11,340 nt of DNA from Bacillota bacterium (GCA_012510305.1 JAAZIE010000143.1:1-11340), one strand, 5' to 3'; counted from the stretch's first letter, positions 1 through 6,701 are shown. Notes: a model not told the origin generated them from the sequence alone. Numbers and translations are program-made.

Positions 1-82
1 GTATAGAATGTAGTAGTATCAGATACTTTACGAGTGCCCTTCCAGGTTCGTCACTTATGATTCGATTTTATGGAAGCATCCT

Positions 83-164
<82 letters not shown>

Positions 165-175
165 TTAGCAATTAC

Positions 176-206
176 ATCCCACGGAAAATTGTGGGATTTT
201 GTTTTT
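176..206 (+). terminator. Rho-independent terminator after tRNA-Arg
   Basis: ATCCCAC (176-182) pairs perfectly with GTGGGAT (191-197) across an 8-base loop, and the T-rich run TTTGTTTTT follows at 198-206. It sits 12 bases past the tRNA CCA end, so it separates the tRNA transcript from tadA. Confidence 0.85.
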
Positions 207-240
207 ATAAAAGCATAATAGGATTAGCAGGGCGGTCTTG

Positions 241-270
241 TTGACACCATGCCGGCTAATATCCTACAAT
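241..270 (+). promoter_or_regulatory. Sigma-A type promoter for tadA
   Basis: A perfect -35 box TTGACA (241-246) is followed after 18 bases by TACAAT (265-270). Transcription would start near 277, about 22 bases before the tadA ATG. The upstream terminator makes a separate promoter necessary. Confidence 0.7.
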
Positions 271-298
271 CTTAATTGCAGGTTAAGGGGATAGAACC

Positions 299-751
299 AT
301 GAATCGTCATGAAGACTATATGAAAATAGCCCTTAACCTGGCTCAGGAAGCCAGAGAAAAAGGGGAAATTCCCGTAGGGGCAATAGTAGTCATAGACGGG
401 GAAATAGTTGCCGGGGCTCGCAATGAGAAAGAAATGCGGGGGGATGCTACTGCCCATGCGGAAATACTGGCCCTGCAGAGAGCGGCTAAAAAGGTTGGCC
501 ATTGGCGGCTGACAGATGCCACCATGTATGTTACCCTGGAGCCCTGCCCTATGTGTGCCGGAGCCATGGTACAGACTCGATTGGGGAATTTGGTTTTTGG
601 GGCTTATGATCCCCGGGCGGGAGCAGCCGGGTCGGTAGTAGACCTTCTGGACCATCCGGCATTTAACCATCGAGTAATAGTGAAATCCGGCGTATTAGCC
701 GATGAATGCGGGCAAATACTTAAGGATTTCTTTGATACTAGAAGAAGATAA
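299..751 (+). CDS. tadA: tRNA adenosine(34) deaminase TadA
   Basis: Zinc-dependent deaminase that converts A34 to inosine in the anticodon of tRNA-Arg(ACG), letting it decode several CGN codons; cytoplasmic. The 150-residue protein has the usual family length. The zinc and catalytic signature is complete: HAE at residues 53-55 (His53 as ligand, Glu55 as proton shuttle) and PCPMC with Cys83 and Cys86. The N-terminal stretch GEIPVGAIVV and the C-terminal helix ending in an Arg-rich tail are typical of bacterial TadA. The ATG at 299 is preceded by an AAGGGG ribosome site. It has its own promoter, and no clear terminator follows. The flanking tRNA genes (Arg-CCT and two Ser) are not TadA substrates, so the linkage looks like ordinary housekeeping clustering. 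A guanine or cytosine deaminase is unlikely given the match around both motifs. Confidence 0.96.
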   Translation: MNRHEDYMKIALNLAQEAREKGEIPVGAIVVIDGEIVAGARNEKEMRGDATAHAEILALQRAAKKVGHWRLTDATMYVTLEPCPMCAGAMVQTRLGNLVFGAYDPRAGAAGSVVDLLDHPAFNHRVIVKSGVLADECGQILKDFFDTRRR

Positions 752-972
752 TTTTCGGGAAAAATTATATATCTATGACATATGGCTAAGGAGGTTCACT
801 CGACAACTTCATTAATTAACGCCTATTTACGCATTAACCCCCCCCCATGTACGCCAGGTGTACACAACCACCTAAGAAAATAGTAGCTGGGGTTTAGTTT
901 ATTTTAAAAAAGTTTAGTGTTAATCATAAGAAATCAGTGTATTCAGTGTCAAAAAAATTCTATTTATTAAAC
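752..972. other. Non-coding spacer between tadA and tRNA-Ser(CGA)
   Basis: No convincing gene or RNA was seen in these 221 bases. They contain an isolated AAGGAGG-like sequence near 789 with no good ORF behind it, a run of nine C at 838-846, and an AT-rich stretch (about 895-972) leading into the tRNA. The signal recognition particle RNA often found downstream of tadA in Firmicutes was looked for by its conserved core and not recognised. Confidence 0.5.
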
Positions 973-1067
973 GGAGAGATGGCTGAGTCCGGTTGAAAGC
1001 GCACGACTCGAAATCGTGTGAGCCGTTTGTAGCGGCTCCGTGGGTTCGAATCCCACTCTCTCCGCCA
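973..1067 (+). tRNA. tRNA-Ser (anticodon CGA)
   Basis: Class II tRNA with a long variable arm. The acceptor stem pairs GGAGAGA (973-979) with TCTCTCC (1057-1063), then discriminator G1064 and an encoded CCA. The anticodon stem CACGA/TCGTG (1002-1006/1014-1018) encloses CTCGAAA, giving anticodon CGA at 1009-1011 for serine UCG codons. The variable arm forms an AGCCG/CGGCT helix, which with the G discriminator is typical of serine tRNAs. It is followed by a terminator-like hairpin. Confidence 0.97.
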
Positions 1068-1080
1068 TTTAAAAAAACAG

Positions 1081-1113
1081 AGTTCTGTTTCCTAAGGCAG
1101 AGCTTTTTATTTT
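1081..1113 (+). terminator. Terminator after tRNA-Ser(CGA)
   Basis: AGTTCTG (1081-1087) pairs with CAGAGCT (1098-1104) over seven positions, one of them G-U, around a 10-base loop. The run CTTTTTATTTT follows. The hairpin is weak but correctly placed 14 bases past the tRNA. Confidence 0.6.
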
Positions 1114-1143
1114 AATACTCCGTTGCTTAATTCATGAGAATGC

Positions 1144-1172
1144 TTGCGGGAAAGCGGTTTATAAGGTAAAAT
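1144..1172 (+). promoter_or_regulatory. Probable promoter of tRNA-Ser(GGA)
   Basis: TTGCGG (1144-1149) and TAAAAT (1167-1172) are separated by exactly 17 bases. Each box has mismatches to consensus, so this is a moderate call. A start near 1179 would put the inverted repeat at 1182-1214 at the very 5' end of the tRNA precursor. Confidence 0.45.
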
Positions 1173-1181
1173 ATAAAAGCT

Positions 1182-1214
1182 GTCAGCTTGAATCATTGTC
1201 AATAACAAGCTGAC
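1182..1214 (+). repeat. 9-bp perfect inverted repeat in the tRNA-Ser leader
   Basis: GTCAGCTTG (1182-1190) is exactly complementary to CAAGCTGAC (1206-1214) across a 15-base loop. No T run follows, so it is not a simple terminator. It lies between a probable promoter and the tRNA at 1234. It could be a precursor leader hairpin or a protein-binding palindrome; neither can be shown from sequence alone. Confidence 0.6.
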
Positions 1215-1233
1215 CAACTGAAAAAGCAAATAT

Positions 1234-1329
1234 GGAGAGGTGGCTGAGCTTGGCTGAAGGCGCTCGATTGGAAATCGAGTAGGCGGGCTAAAACCTGCCT
1301 CGCGGGTTCAAATCCCGCCCTCTCCGCCA
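1234..1329 (+). tRNA. tRNA-Ser (anticodon GGA)
   Basis: Class II tRNA. The acceptor stem pairs GGAGAGG (1234-1240) with CCTCTCC (1319-1325), with discriminator G1326 and encoded CCA. The anticodon stem CTCGA/TCGAG (1263-1267/1275-1279) encloses TTGGAAA, giving anticodon GGA at 1270-1272 for UCC/UCU serine codons. The long variable arm AGGCGGG/CCTGCCT supports serine. It is clearly a different isoacceptor from the CGA tRNA about 170 bases upstream. No typical terminator follows; a 7-bp hairpin around 1361-1381 lacks a T run. Confidence 0.97.
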
Positions 1330-1382
1330 TTAAAGAATTACCAAGGGGTTTCAGGCTTTACCGTGGATATCACGCGGTATCC

Positions 1383-1592
1383 TCATAAGGCAATAACCTC
1401 GTCTTTAATAAAATGCAGTCTAACTATACTGGGTGTCTGGTCTTCATCAAAGTGGCAGCGGATGGCATCTTTTATTTCTTCTCTAATGGTATCCAGCGTA
1501 TCACTTTCGGTGAAGATGGAATGGCCCAGGGTCCTTGCTATATAGCCACCCTCTGGAGCTTCTTCAACCAGGAAAATAATCTCCTTATCCAT
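1383..1592 (-). CDS. Small HicB/UPF0150-like protein, no toxin partner
   Basis: The 69-residue protein resembles the short HicB/UPF0150-type beta-alpha-beta fold: an N-terminal strand KEIIFLVEEAPEGGYIAR, a TLGHSIFTESDTLD segment, then a helix EEIKDAIRCHF. Small proteins with this pattern (EAPEGGY..A, SIFTE, AIRCHF, RLHF) are, as I recall, sometimes labelled 2-oxoisovalerate dehydrogenase subunits in databases; at 69 residues with no TPP motif, that label is not credible. The start at 1592 was chosen because an AAGGTG site lies just upstream of it; a longer form from 1625 has none. No HicA-like toxin gene lies beside it, and no DNA-binding tail is visible, so an antitoxin role is not supported. 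It points away from the T-box promoter region. Function unknown. Confidence 0.75.
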   Translation of the reverse strand: MDKEIIFLVEEAPEGGYIARTLGHSIFTESDTLDTIREEIKDAIRCHFDEDQTPSIVRLHFIKDEVIAL

Positions 1593-1624
1593 TAGTTCAC
1601 CTTCTTCTTGCACAATTATATTCA

Positions 1625-1630
1625 ATTATA
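1625..1630 (-). promoter_or_regulatory. Possible -10 box of the HicB-like gene
   Basis: On the minus strand a perfect TATAAT lies 33 bases upstream of the chosen start at 1592. No good -35 match was seen at the right spacing, so this is a weak call. Confidence 0.35.
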
Positions 1631-1685
1631 CCACTAAAGTGTTTTAGAGATTCTTGTTTCTAAACCTAAGGCAGAGCGAAAAGTG

Positions 1686-1714
1686 TTGACAGCAAAATAA
1701 CAGGTTAGTATAAT
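1686..1714 (+). promoter_or_regulatory. Consensus sigma-A promoter of the Leu T-box operon
   Basis: TTGACA (1686-1691), a 17-base spacer and TATAAT (1709-1714): both boxes match consensus exactly. Transcription should start near 1721, just before the T-box Stem I at 1741. With such a strong promoter, control probably rests mainly on the downstream terminator. Confidence 0.9.
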
Positions 1715-1737
1715 AGATGCCATATATAAAATTACGA

Positions 1738-2014
1738 TGACAGGGAATAGTAAGCTGATTCTCGGGTTACAGAGAACCGCCGTTTGGTGTAAGGCGGTCG
1801 AAGAGGTGAGCAGAACTCGCCCTGGAGTTGCCGACTGAAATCATTTTAGAAAGTAGGCTCGGACGGGACTTCCGCCGTTAAAAGGAGGGGGATATCGGGC
1901 TCTTATCTTATCGCCCCGTATCCTGATAGAGTGAACGGTATTTGCCGTTAAATTGAGTGGTACCGCGGAGTTAATCCCTTCGTCTCAGAGTTCTGAGCGA
2001 AGGGTTATTTTTTT
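1738..2014 (+). promoter_or_regulatory. T-box leader, leucine specifier (CUC)
   Basis: A tRNA-sensing transcription attenuator. Stem I closes with CAGGG (1741-1745) against CCCTG (1820-1824). The AGTA of the specifier loop follows at 1749-1752, and the apical hairpin ACCGCC/GGCGGT (1776-1781/1793-1798) carries the GGTGTAA distal-loop sequence. The 3' side of the specifier loop reads AGAA-CTC-G directly before the closing stem, so the specifier is CTC at 1816-1818, a leucine codon. The AGTAGG...GACGGG...CCGTTA block (1852-1880) is the Stem III region. The T-box itself is GAGTGGTACCGCGG (1955-1968): bulge TGGTACC with helix TGAG/CTCA (1954-1957/1984-1987) and GCG/CGT (1965-1967/1981-1983). UGGU pairs with an ACCA tRNA end, matching discriminator A of tRNA-Leu. 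Uncharged tRNA-Leu should therefore permit read-through into the oxidoreductase genes. Confidence 0.9.
1976..2014 (+). terminator. T-box regulated terminator (Leu leader)
   Basis: The arms CCCTTCG...CTCAGA (1976-1989) and TCTGAG-CGAAGGG (1992-2004) form a strong hairpin followed by TTATTTTTTT. Its 5' arm includes CGTCTCA (1981-1987), which alternatively pairs with the T-box antiterminator, so the two structures exclude each other. Confidence 0.9.
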
Positions 2015-2040
2015 ATCTATAGAAAGAATGGGGGAACAAA

Positions 2041-2613
2041 ATGTTAGAACTACGAATCAACGGTTTTGGCGGGCAGGGTTCCGTTACCCTGGCGCACTTG
2101 TTAGCACAGGCGGCGTTGGAAAACGGCGAGCAGGGACAGGCTTTGCCTTTCTTCGGGGTAGAACGCCGTGGAGCGCCGGTGCGGGCAGCAGTGCGCATGT
2201 CTCCCACCACTATCCACGCCCATAGTCAATGCGAACTGCCGGATTATGTGGTAGTGATGAGCGAAAAACTTATCGAAGAGGCGGTCAGCGAAGGCATTAC
2301 TGCGACCGGCACCGTAATCATCAATGCGCCCCACGCCGTAGCCGTGGGGAAGCATCCTACCTGGCAGGTGGACGCCGAAGCTATTGCCCGTGAAGCAGGG
2401 TTATTTTCGGCTGATGGGCTCTTTATCAATATTCCGCTGTTTGGTGCGGTGTGCCGGGTGCTAAACATCCCGCAAAAGGTTATGGAGCAAACTATTCTGA
2501 ATAAATGGCCGGGTAGTAACGGCGAGCTTAACCTGGGGGCCGCAAGAAGGGCCTATAATACAGTAACGCAGGTTGAGGATAGTGGATTTAATATGAAAGT
2601 AGGGTGCTGGTAG
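2041..2613 (+). CDS. 2-oxoacid:ferredoxin oxidoreductase, gamma subunit (Leu-type set)
   Basis: Gamma subunit of the four-subunit pyruvate/2-oxoisovalerate:ferredoxin oxidoreductase family, which interconverts a 2-oxoacid plus CoA with acyl-CoA plus CO2 using ferredoxin; cytoplasmic. The 190-residue protein opens with the family signature GFGGQG (residues 8-13) and continues with the GVERRGAPVRAAVR segment and NIPLFGAVCRVL, as in the catalytic-domain gamma family. The ATG at 2041 lies 27 bases beyond the terminator T run, with a GGGGGA ribosome site. It is the first gene behind the Leu T-box. A 126-base spacer to the delta gene is unusually long for this gene order. The leader suggests a branched-chain substrate (2-oxoisocaproate), but the subunit sequence alone does not separate this from pyruvate or aryl-pyruvate enzymes. 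Confidence 0.88.
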   Translation: MLELRINGFGGQGSVTLAHLLAQAALENGEQGQALPFFGVERRGAPVRAAVRMSPTTIHAHSQCELPDYVVVMSEKLIEEAVSEGITATGTVIINAPHAVAVGKHPTWQVDAEAIAREAGLFSADGLFINIPLFGAVCRVLNIPQKVMEQTILNKWPGSNGELNLGAARRAYNTVTQVEDSGFNMKVGCW

Positions 2614-2739
2614 CAGACGGTATGCGAATCAGTTTTAGCCATAACAAATCTGCGTTAACCGGTGCCTAATTATTCATTCGAATGCATTTTTATAACTTTT
2701 TGGGAGCTATATTTGGATTAGCGAAAGGAATGGAAACAA

Positions 2740-2997
2740 ATGAAAGCAGTTACGAAAGCCTATCGGCCTATTTCCTGGCCGATGAAGGGAGCCGGTGGTG
2801 ATACCGGTACCTGGCGAACCCATCGTCCGGTGGTTGACATTCAGAAATGTACCAAATGCCAAATTTGCTGGATATATTGTCCGGAAGCGGTCATTGACCG
2901 TGAGGAAAGTATTGTTGATTATCGCTATTGCAAGGGCTGCGGCGTGTGCGCTGCAGAATGCCCTACGGGCGCAATCAGCATGGTAAAGGAGGAGTAG
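2740..2997 (+). CDS. 2-oxoacid:ferredoxin oxidoreductase, delta subunit (2x[4Fe-4S] ferredoxin)
   Basis: Electron-transfer subunit that passes electrons between the TPP site and external ferredoxin. The 85-residue protein carries two full cluster motifs: CX2CX2CX3C at Cys37, 40, 43, 47 and again at Cys64, 67, 70, 74, both followed by Pro. The N-terminal 30 residues with a conserved TGTWRTHRP segment are typical of delta subunits rather than of free ferredoxins. An AAAGGAA site precedes the ATG. The alpha gene begins 4 bases after its stop, and the alpha ribosome site lies inside the delta 3' end, which suggests coupled translation. At 85 residues it is shorter than the paralogue at 7554-7862. 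Confidence 0.93.
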   Translation: MKAVTKAYRPISWPMKGAGGDTGTWRTHRPVVDIQKCTKCQICWIYCPEAVIDREESIVDYRYCKGCGVCAAECPTGAISMVKEE

Positions 2998-3001
2998 CAG
3001 T

Positions 3002-4132
3002 ATGAAAGCAGCACAAGTTACAATGGAGACAGGTGCCCATGCCGCCGCCTTGGCCGTAAAAAGCGCGCGGGTGGATGTTGTACCTGGATACCCTATCACT
3101 CCCCAAACCAGCATTATGGAAGCGGTGGCGGAGATGGTCGAAAATGGCGAACTGCATGCCCGCTTCATTCCGGTGGAAGGTGAACATAGCGCTATGGCCG
3201 CTGCCGTGGCTGCATCGGCTGCTGGTGCCCGCGTTTTTACTGCCACTTCAGCTAACGGCTTGCTATATATGCACGAAGTTTTACATATGGCTTCCGGTGG
3301 ACGTTTGCCGGTAGTAATGTGTAACGTTAACCGCGGTATATTTGCCCCCTGGACCTTGTGGGCCGACCATCAGGATTCAATGGCGCAACGAGATACCGGC
3401 TGGATTCAATATCACTGCTCCTCCAATCAGGAGGTGTTCAATACCATTTTGCAGGCTTTCCGTGTGGCCGAACAGATTAATATCCCGGTGATGGTCAATT
3501 TTGATGGCTTTACTATTTCTCATTGTCTGATGCCCCTCACCGTACCGCCACAGGAGGAGATTGACCGTTTCCTGCCCCCGCATGAACCGGAGTGGCGGTT
3601 GGATCCGGCTCATCCCTCTTCTTTTAGTAATGTGACCAACGCGCCTGAATATGCACCTTTCCGCCAGATGCTATCAGACGATATTATGGCTGCTATACCA
3701 CTGGTAAAGCAGGCGGCGCAGGAGTATAAGGATATTACCGGCATGTGGGATGGCGATACCATCGACACCTATCGGCTGGAAGATGCGGAAGTGGTAGCTT
3801 TTGCGGTCAATAGTATGGCAGCAGAATTAAGACTTTCCGTTGATATCCTGCGCGAGCAGGGCATCAAAGCTGGTCTGCTGCGGCCGCGCTTGTATCTGCC
3901 CTTTCCGGCTGAGGATATCATCAACGCACTTCCGCAAAATGCGCAGGTAATGGTACTGGATCGCAACTATAACTTCGGCCACCCGGGTGGCATTCTGGCT
4001 GCGGAGCTAAAAAGCGTACTCTTTGGTAGACGCAACGATATCACGGTTAAAAATCGGGTAATGGGCATTGGCGGCATCGATCTGACGCGCCGCTTCATGG
4101 CTGATGAGATTCGGGCCATGATGGACGACTAA
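3002..4132 (+). CDS. 2-oxoacid:ferredoxin oxidoreductase, alpha subunit (Leu-type set)
   Basis: Alpha subunit carrying the TPP pyrimidine-binding domain; it forms the active site with beta. The family motifs are in place: GYPITPQT (residues 29-36), VEGEHSAM (58-65, containing the glutamate expected to activate TPP), ATSANGLLYMHE, and the WADHQDSM...RDTGWIQ stretch. The C-terminal part shows the usual transketolase-C-like segment with LRPRLYLPFP and a DRNYNFGHPGG turn. The length of 376 residues is normal for split enzymes. A strong AAAGGAGG site (about 2984-2991) fixes the start. The gene is followed after 32 bases by beta. The substrate is inferred from the Leu leader only. Confidence 0.93.
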   Translation: MKAAQVTMETGAHAAALAVKSARVDVVPGYPITPQTSIMEAVAEMVENGELHARFIPVEGEHSAMAAAVAASAAGARVFTATSANGLLYMHEVLHMASGGRLPVVMCNVNRGIFAPWTLWADHQDSMAQRDTGWIQYHCSSNQEVFNTILQAFRVAEQINIPVMVNFDGFTISHCLMPLTVPPQEEIDRFLPPHEPEWRLDPAHPSSFSNVTNAPEYAPFRQMLSDDIMAAIPLVKQAAQEYKDITGMWDGDTIDTYRLEDAEVVAFAVNSMAAELRLSVDILREQGIKAGLLRPRLYLPFPAEDIINALPQNAQVMVLDRNYNFGHPGGILAAELKSVLFGRRNDITVKNRVMGIGGIDLTRRFMADEIRAMMDD

Positions 4133-4164
4133 GAAGCATAGACCATGAAAGGAACGAATGAGAT

Positions 4165-5103
4165 ATGACTACCAGTATTAAACAGTTACCAGATATTGAG
4201 CAGGTTTTAAGTGGCAATGGGGCCTGTGGCGGTTGCCCCGCCACCATGGGCTTACGTGTCGTGGGCAAGGCTCTGGGTTCAAACGCTATTATGCTCTTGA
4301 CCCCTTCCTGTGCGGTAGCCAGCATGGGCATGACCCCCAAGTTGGGTTACAACTGGCCTTGCATCAATATTTGTTTTGCCAGCGCGGGCTCTTCAGCTTC
4401 TGGCATTACCCACGCGGTTGAAATAATGCAGGAAAAGGGGCGCCTACAAGGCGAGTTGCCCACCGTATTCACCTGGACGGGCGATGGTGGCACCTATGAC
4501 ATTGGCTTCCAGGCGCTTTCCGCTGCCGCCGAGCGCAACGATAATATCATTCACTTTTGCTATAACAACGAAGCCTATAGTAACACCGGCGTGCAGCGTA
4601 GCGGTGCTACCCCACGCGGTTGCTTCACCACCACCACCCCTACCGGCAAGCGCCAGCCCAAGAAAAATCTAGCCCTGTTGATGCTGGAACACAATATTCC
4701 CTACGTGGCTACTGCCAACGTAGCTTACCCCGGTGACCTGTACGATAAGGTGGTAAAAGCTAAAAACACCCCGGGTACGAAATACATCGAAATTCTGGCT
4801 CCTTGCTATTTAGGCTGGCAGTTCGATATGTCTGAAACCGTGCAGATGAGCCGTGCGGCTGTACGCTGCGGTGCCTGGCTGTTATGGGAAGCGGAAAATG
4901 GTAAGATCAATTTTAATAACCCCAGCGCCCGTATCATCAGCGGCAAAAAAGCGGCTGAACCAGTGGATGAATACTTGATGAATCAAGGTCGCTTCAACCG
5001 CTTGCTTAAAGGTCCTGACGCTACCCAGCGCATCGCTGAAATTCAAGGCGACATCGATCGCGAGATTGCTTTTATGCGGGAACGGGCGAAGATAACGGTT
5101 TAA
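4165..5103 (+). CDS. 2-oxoacid:ferredoxin oxidoreductase, beta subunit (Leu-type set)
   Basis: Beta subunit that binds the TPP diphosphate and the proximal [4Fe-4S] cluster. The TPP motif starts at GDG (residues 106-108) in GDGGTYDIGFQ and closes at CYNNEAYSNTG (132-142). The expected cluster ligands are all present: Cys21 and Cys24 (CGGC), Cys49 (PSC) and Cys214 (LAPC). The length of 312 residues equals that of its paralogue at 9046-9984. A GAAAGGAA sequence precedes the ATG. Compared with the paralogue, this copy has TPSCAVASMGM rather than NATSCLQVSTF after the third cysteine, so the two complexes are clearly diverged rather than a recent duplication. Confidence 0.94.
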   Translation: MTTSIKQLPDIEQVLSGNGACGGCPATMGLRVVGKALGSNAIMLLTPSCAVASMGMTPKLGYNWPCINICFASAGSSASGITHAVEIMQEKGRLQGELPTVFTWTGDGGTYDIGFQALSAAAERNDNIIHFCYNNEAYSNTGVQRSGATPRGCFTTTTPTGKRQPKKNLALLMLEHNIPYVATANVAYPGDLYDKVVKAKNTPGTKYIEILAPCYLGWQFDMSETVQMSRAAVRCGAWLLWEAENGKINFNNPSARIISGKKAAEPVDEYLMNQGRFNRLLKGPDATQRIAEIQGDIDREIAFMRERAKITV

Positions 5104-5216
5104 TTTTCATGATGTTAATATCTGCTTGCCATCAGTCTGTTCAGCGGTATGCCGGCAATGGATACAGTCTAATTCAGCACCTATTATTAATTAAAAACGC
5201 ACAAGGAGTGAGCAGC

Positions 5217-6557
5217 TTGTCTTACGCTGATGAATATCGTTCTAAATTAGTCAGTGCCGAAGAAGCCGTAAAGGTCGTTAAAAGCGGAGATTGGCTTGAT
5301 TGGGGTCAAATTCTATCCAATCCCTATGCACTGGATACAGCATTGGCTACCCGTAAGGATGAGCTTGATGATATCAAGATACGTCTGGTTATGAGTGCAA
5401 AAGTGCACGAAATCTGGAAAGTTGATCCTGAGGGCGAAACCTTCCATATGAACAATTGGCATTTTAGCGGAGCTGATAGAGTCCAGCATGACAAGGGAAA
5501 TGCCTATCATATTCCTAATCTTTACCGTAATAATCCCCTCTTCTATAGAAAGAGTCTATATGACGACGTTGACGTAGCAATGTTTAGAGTTCCACCGATG
5601 AATAAACACGGCTATTTTAATTTTAGTTGCAGCGTAGCCGTCCTACGTGCTATATGTGATGTAGCCAAAAAGATCATAGTAGAAGTATGTCCGGGGTTAC
5701 CCTGGGCCTGCGGTGGGCGTGAAGAATTATTACATATCTCTGAGGTGGATTACATTGTGGAAGCTGATTCGCCGGTAGTGGAAATACCAGCCCCTCCAGC
5801 AACTGCAACCGATAAAAAAATAGCTGAACATGTGATGAAAGAGATGGTCGATGGGGCTTGTCTACAGTTGGGAATTGGTGGGATGCCCAATGTTGTGGGT
5901 ACGCTACTGGCCGAATCTGATCTCAAAGATATAGGCTGTCATTCCGAAATGCTATGTGATGCCTTTTTTCATTTGTTTGAAGCGGGAAAATTAACTAATA
6001 AGTGCAAGTCCATCGATACAGGCAAGACGACTTACGCCTTTGCCGTAGGAAGTCAATATCTCTATGATTGGATAGACAATAATCCCAGCTTGGCTGCCTA
6101 TCCTACTACCTATACCAACGACCCCCATATTATTGCTATGAATGATAATGTCGTGTCCATAAACAGCTGTATAGAGGTTGATTTATACGGGCAAATTTCT
6201 TCAGAGTCGTCGGGTAATCGTCATATTAGCGGCACGGGAGGGCAATTGGATTTTGTTACCGGTGCTTATAGTTCCAGAGGCGGCAAAGCCATCATTTGCT
6301 GTAGTTCCAGCTACCAGGATAAAGAGGGCAACCTGCAGTCGCGGGTTGTGCCCATGCTTCCCCAGGGATCAATAGTTAGTGTTCCCCGTACCCAGGCGCA
6401 CATTATCATCACCGAATACGGCAAATGCGACCTGGCCGGTCGCAGCACCTGGGAGCGGGCAGAGCAAATTATCAACATTGCCCATCCTGACCTCCGGGAT
6501 GGACTAATCAAGGAAGCCCAGGAAATGAAAATTTGGAGAAAGAGCAATAAGATATAG
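5217..6557 (+). CDS. CoA-transferase of the butyryl-CoA:acetate / 4-hydroxybutyrate type
   Basis: Acetyl-CoA hydrolase/CoA-transferase family enzyme that moves CoA between acetyl-CoA (or another acyl-CoA) and a free carboxylic acid via a glutamyl-CoA thioester. The 446-residue length matches butyryl-CoA:acetate CoA-transferases (about 440-450). Seen: GIGGMPN (219-225), the active-site region GCHSEM with Glu244 as the likely catalytic residue (family members usually show GxHTE or GxHSE), and the C-terminal SGTGGQLDF and SRTQ-like VPRTQAHIIITEYG segments. The start was set at TTG 5217 because AAGGAG lies 8 bases upstream; the longer in-frame ATG at 5109 has no ribosome site. It follows the Leu-type set after 113 bases with no visible terminator, so read-through from the Leu T-box is likely. 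The acid substrate (isovalerate versus butyrate) cannot be told from sequence. Confidence 0.87.
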   Translation: MSYADEYRSKLVSAEEAVKVVKSGDWLDWGQILSNPYALDTALATRKDELDDIKIRLVMSAKVHEIWKVDPEGETFHMNNWHFSGADRVQHDKGNAYHIPNLYRNNPLFYRKSLYDDVDVAMFRVPPMNKHGYFNFSCSVAVLRAICDVAKKIIVEVCPGLPWACGGREELLHISEVDYIVEADSPVVEIPAPPATATDKKIAEHVMKEMVDGACLQLGIGGMPNVVGTLLAESDLKDIGCHSEMLCDAFFHLFEAGKLTNKCKSIDTGKTTYAFAVGSQYLYDWIDNNPSLAAYPTTYTNDPHIIAMNDNVVSINSCIEVDLYGQISSESSGNRHISGTGGQLDFVTGAYSSRGGKAIICCSSSYQDKEGNLQSRVVPMLPQGSIVSVPRTQAHIIITEYGKCDLAGRSTWERAEQIINIAHPDLRDGLIKEAQEMKIWRKSNKI

Positions 6558-6643
6558 CCCAGTTTGTTTTGGATTATGTTACCTATCCACTTTTCATGGA
6601 TCAAATACAGATTACCAGAGGAAAAATTAATGAGAATAAGGCA

Positions 6644-6671
6644 TTGACAAAAAACGGTTAAGTGGTATATT
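6644..6671 (+). promoter_or_regulatory. Sigma-A promoter of the Ile T-box operon
   Basis: A perfect TTGACA (6644-6649) is followed after 16 bases by TATATT (6666-6671). Transcription would start near 6678, just before the T-box Stem I. A perfect TATAAT at 6676-6681 is 26 bases from the -35 box and is therefore not preferred. Confidence 0.75.
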
Positions 6672-6701
6672 TATTTATAATTAAATATTTTAAAAGCATT
6701 G

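Noticed and set aside
1361..1381. Hairpin TACCGTG/CACGCGGTA as terminator of tRNA-Ser(GGA) or of the HicB-like gene
   Set aside because: Only 7 bp including a G-U pair and no T run on either strand.
1953..2225. 90-residue reading frame across the T-box and start of the gamma gene, plus strand
   Set aside because: It overlaps the terminator and the gamma gene in another frame and matches no family; it is a shadow.
2707..3246. 179-residue minus-strand frame opposite delta and alpha
   Set aside because: Ala/Ser/Thr-rich low-complexity translation of the kind expected opposite a GC-rich gene, with no ribosome site.
5109..5216. N-terminal extension of the CoA-transferase from an ATG at 5109
   Set aside because: No ribosome site precedes it, and the extra 36 residues are not typical of the family. 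TTG at 5217 has AAGGAG 8 bases upstream and gives the usual length.
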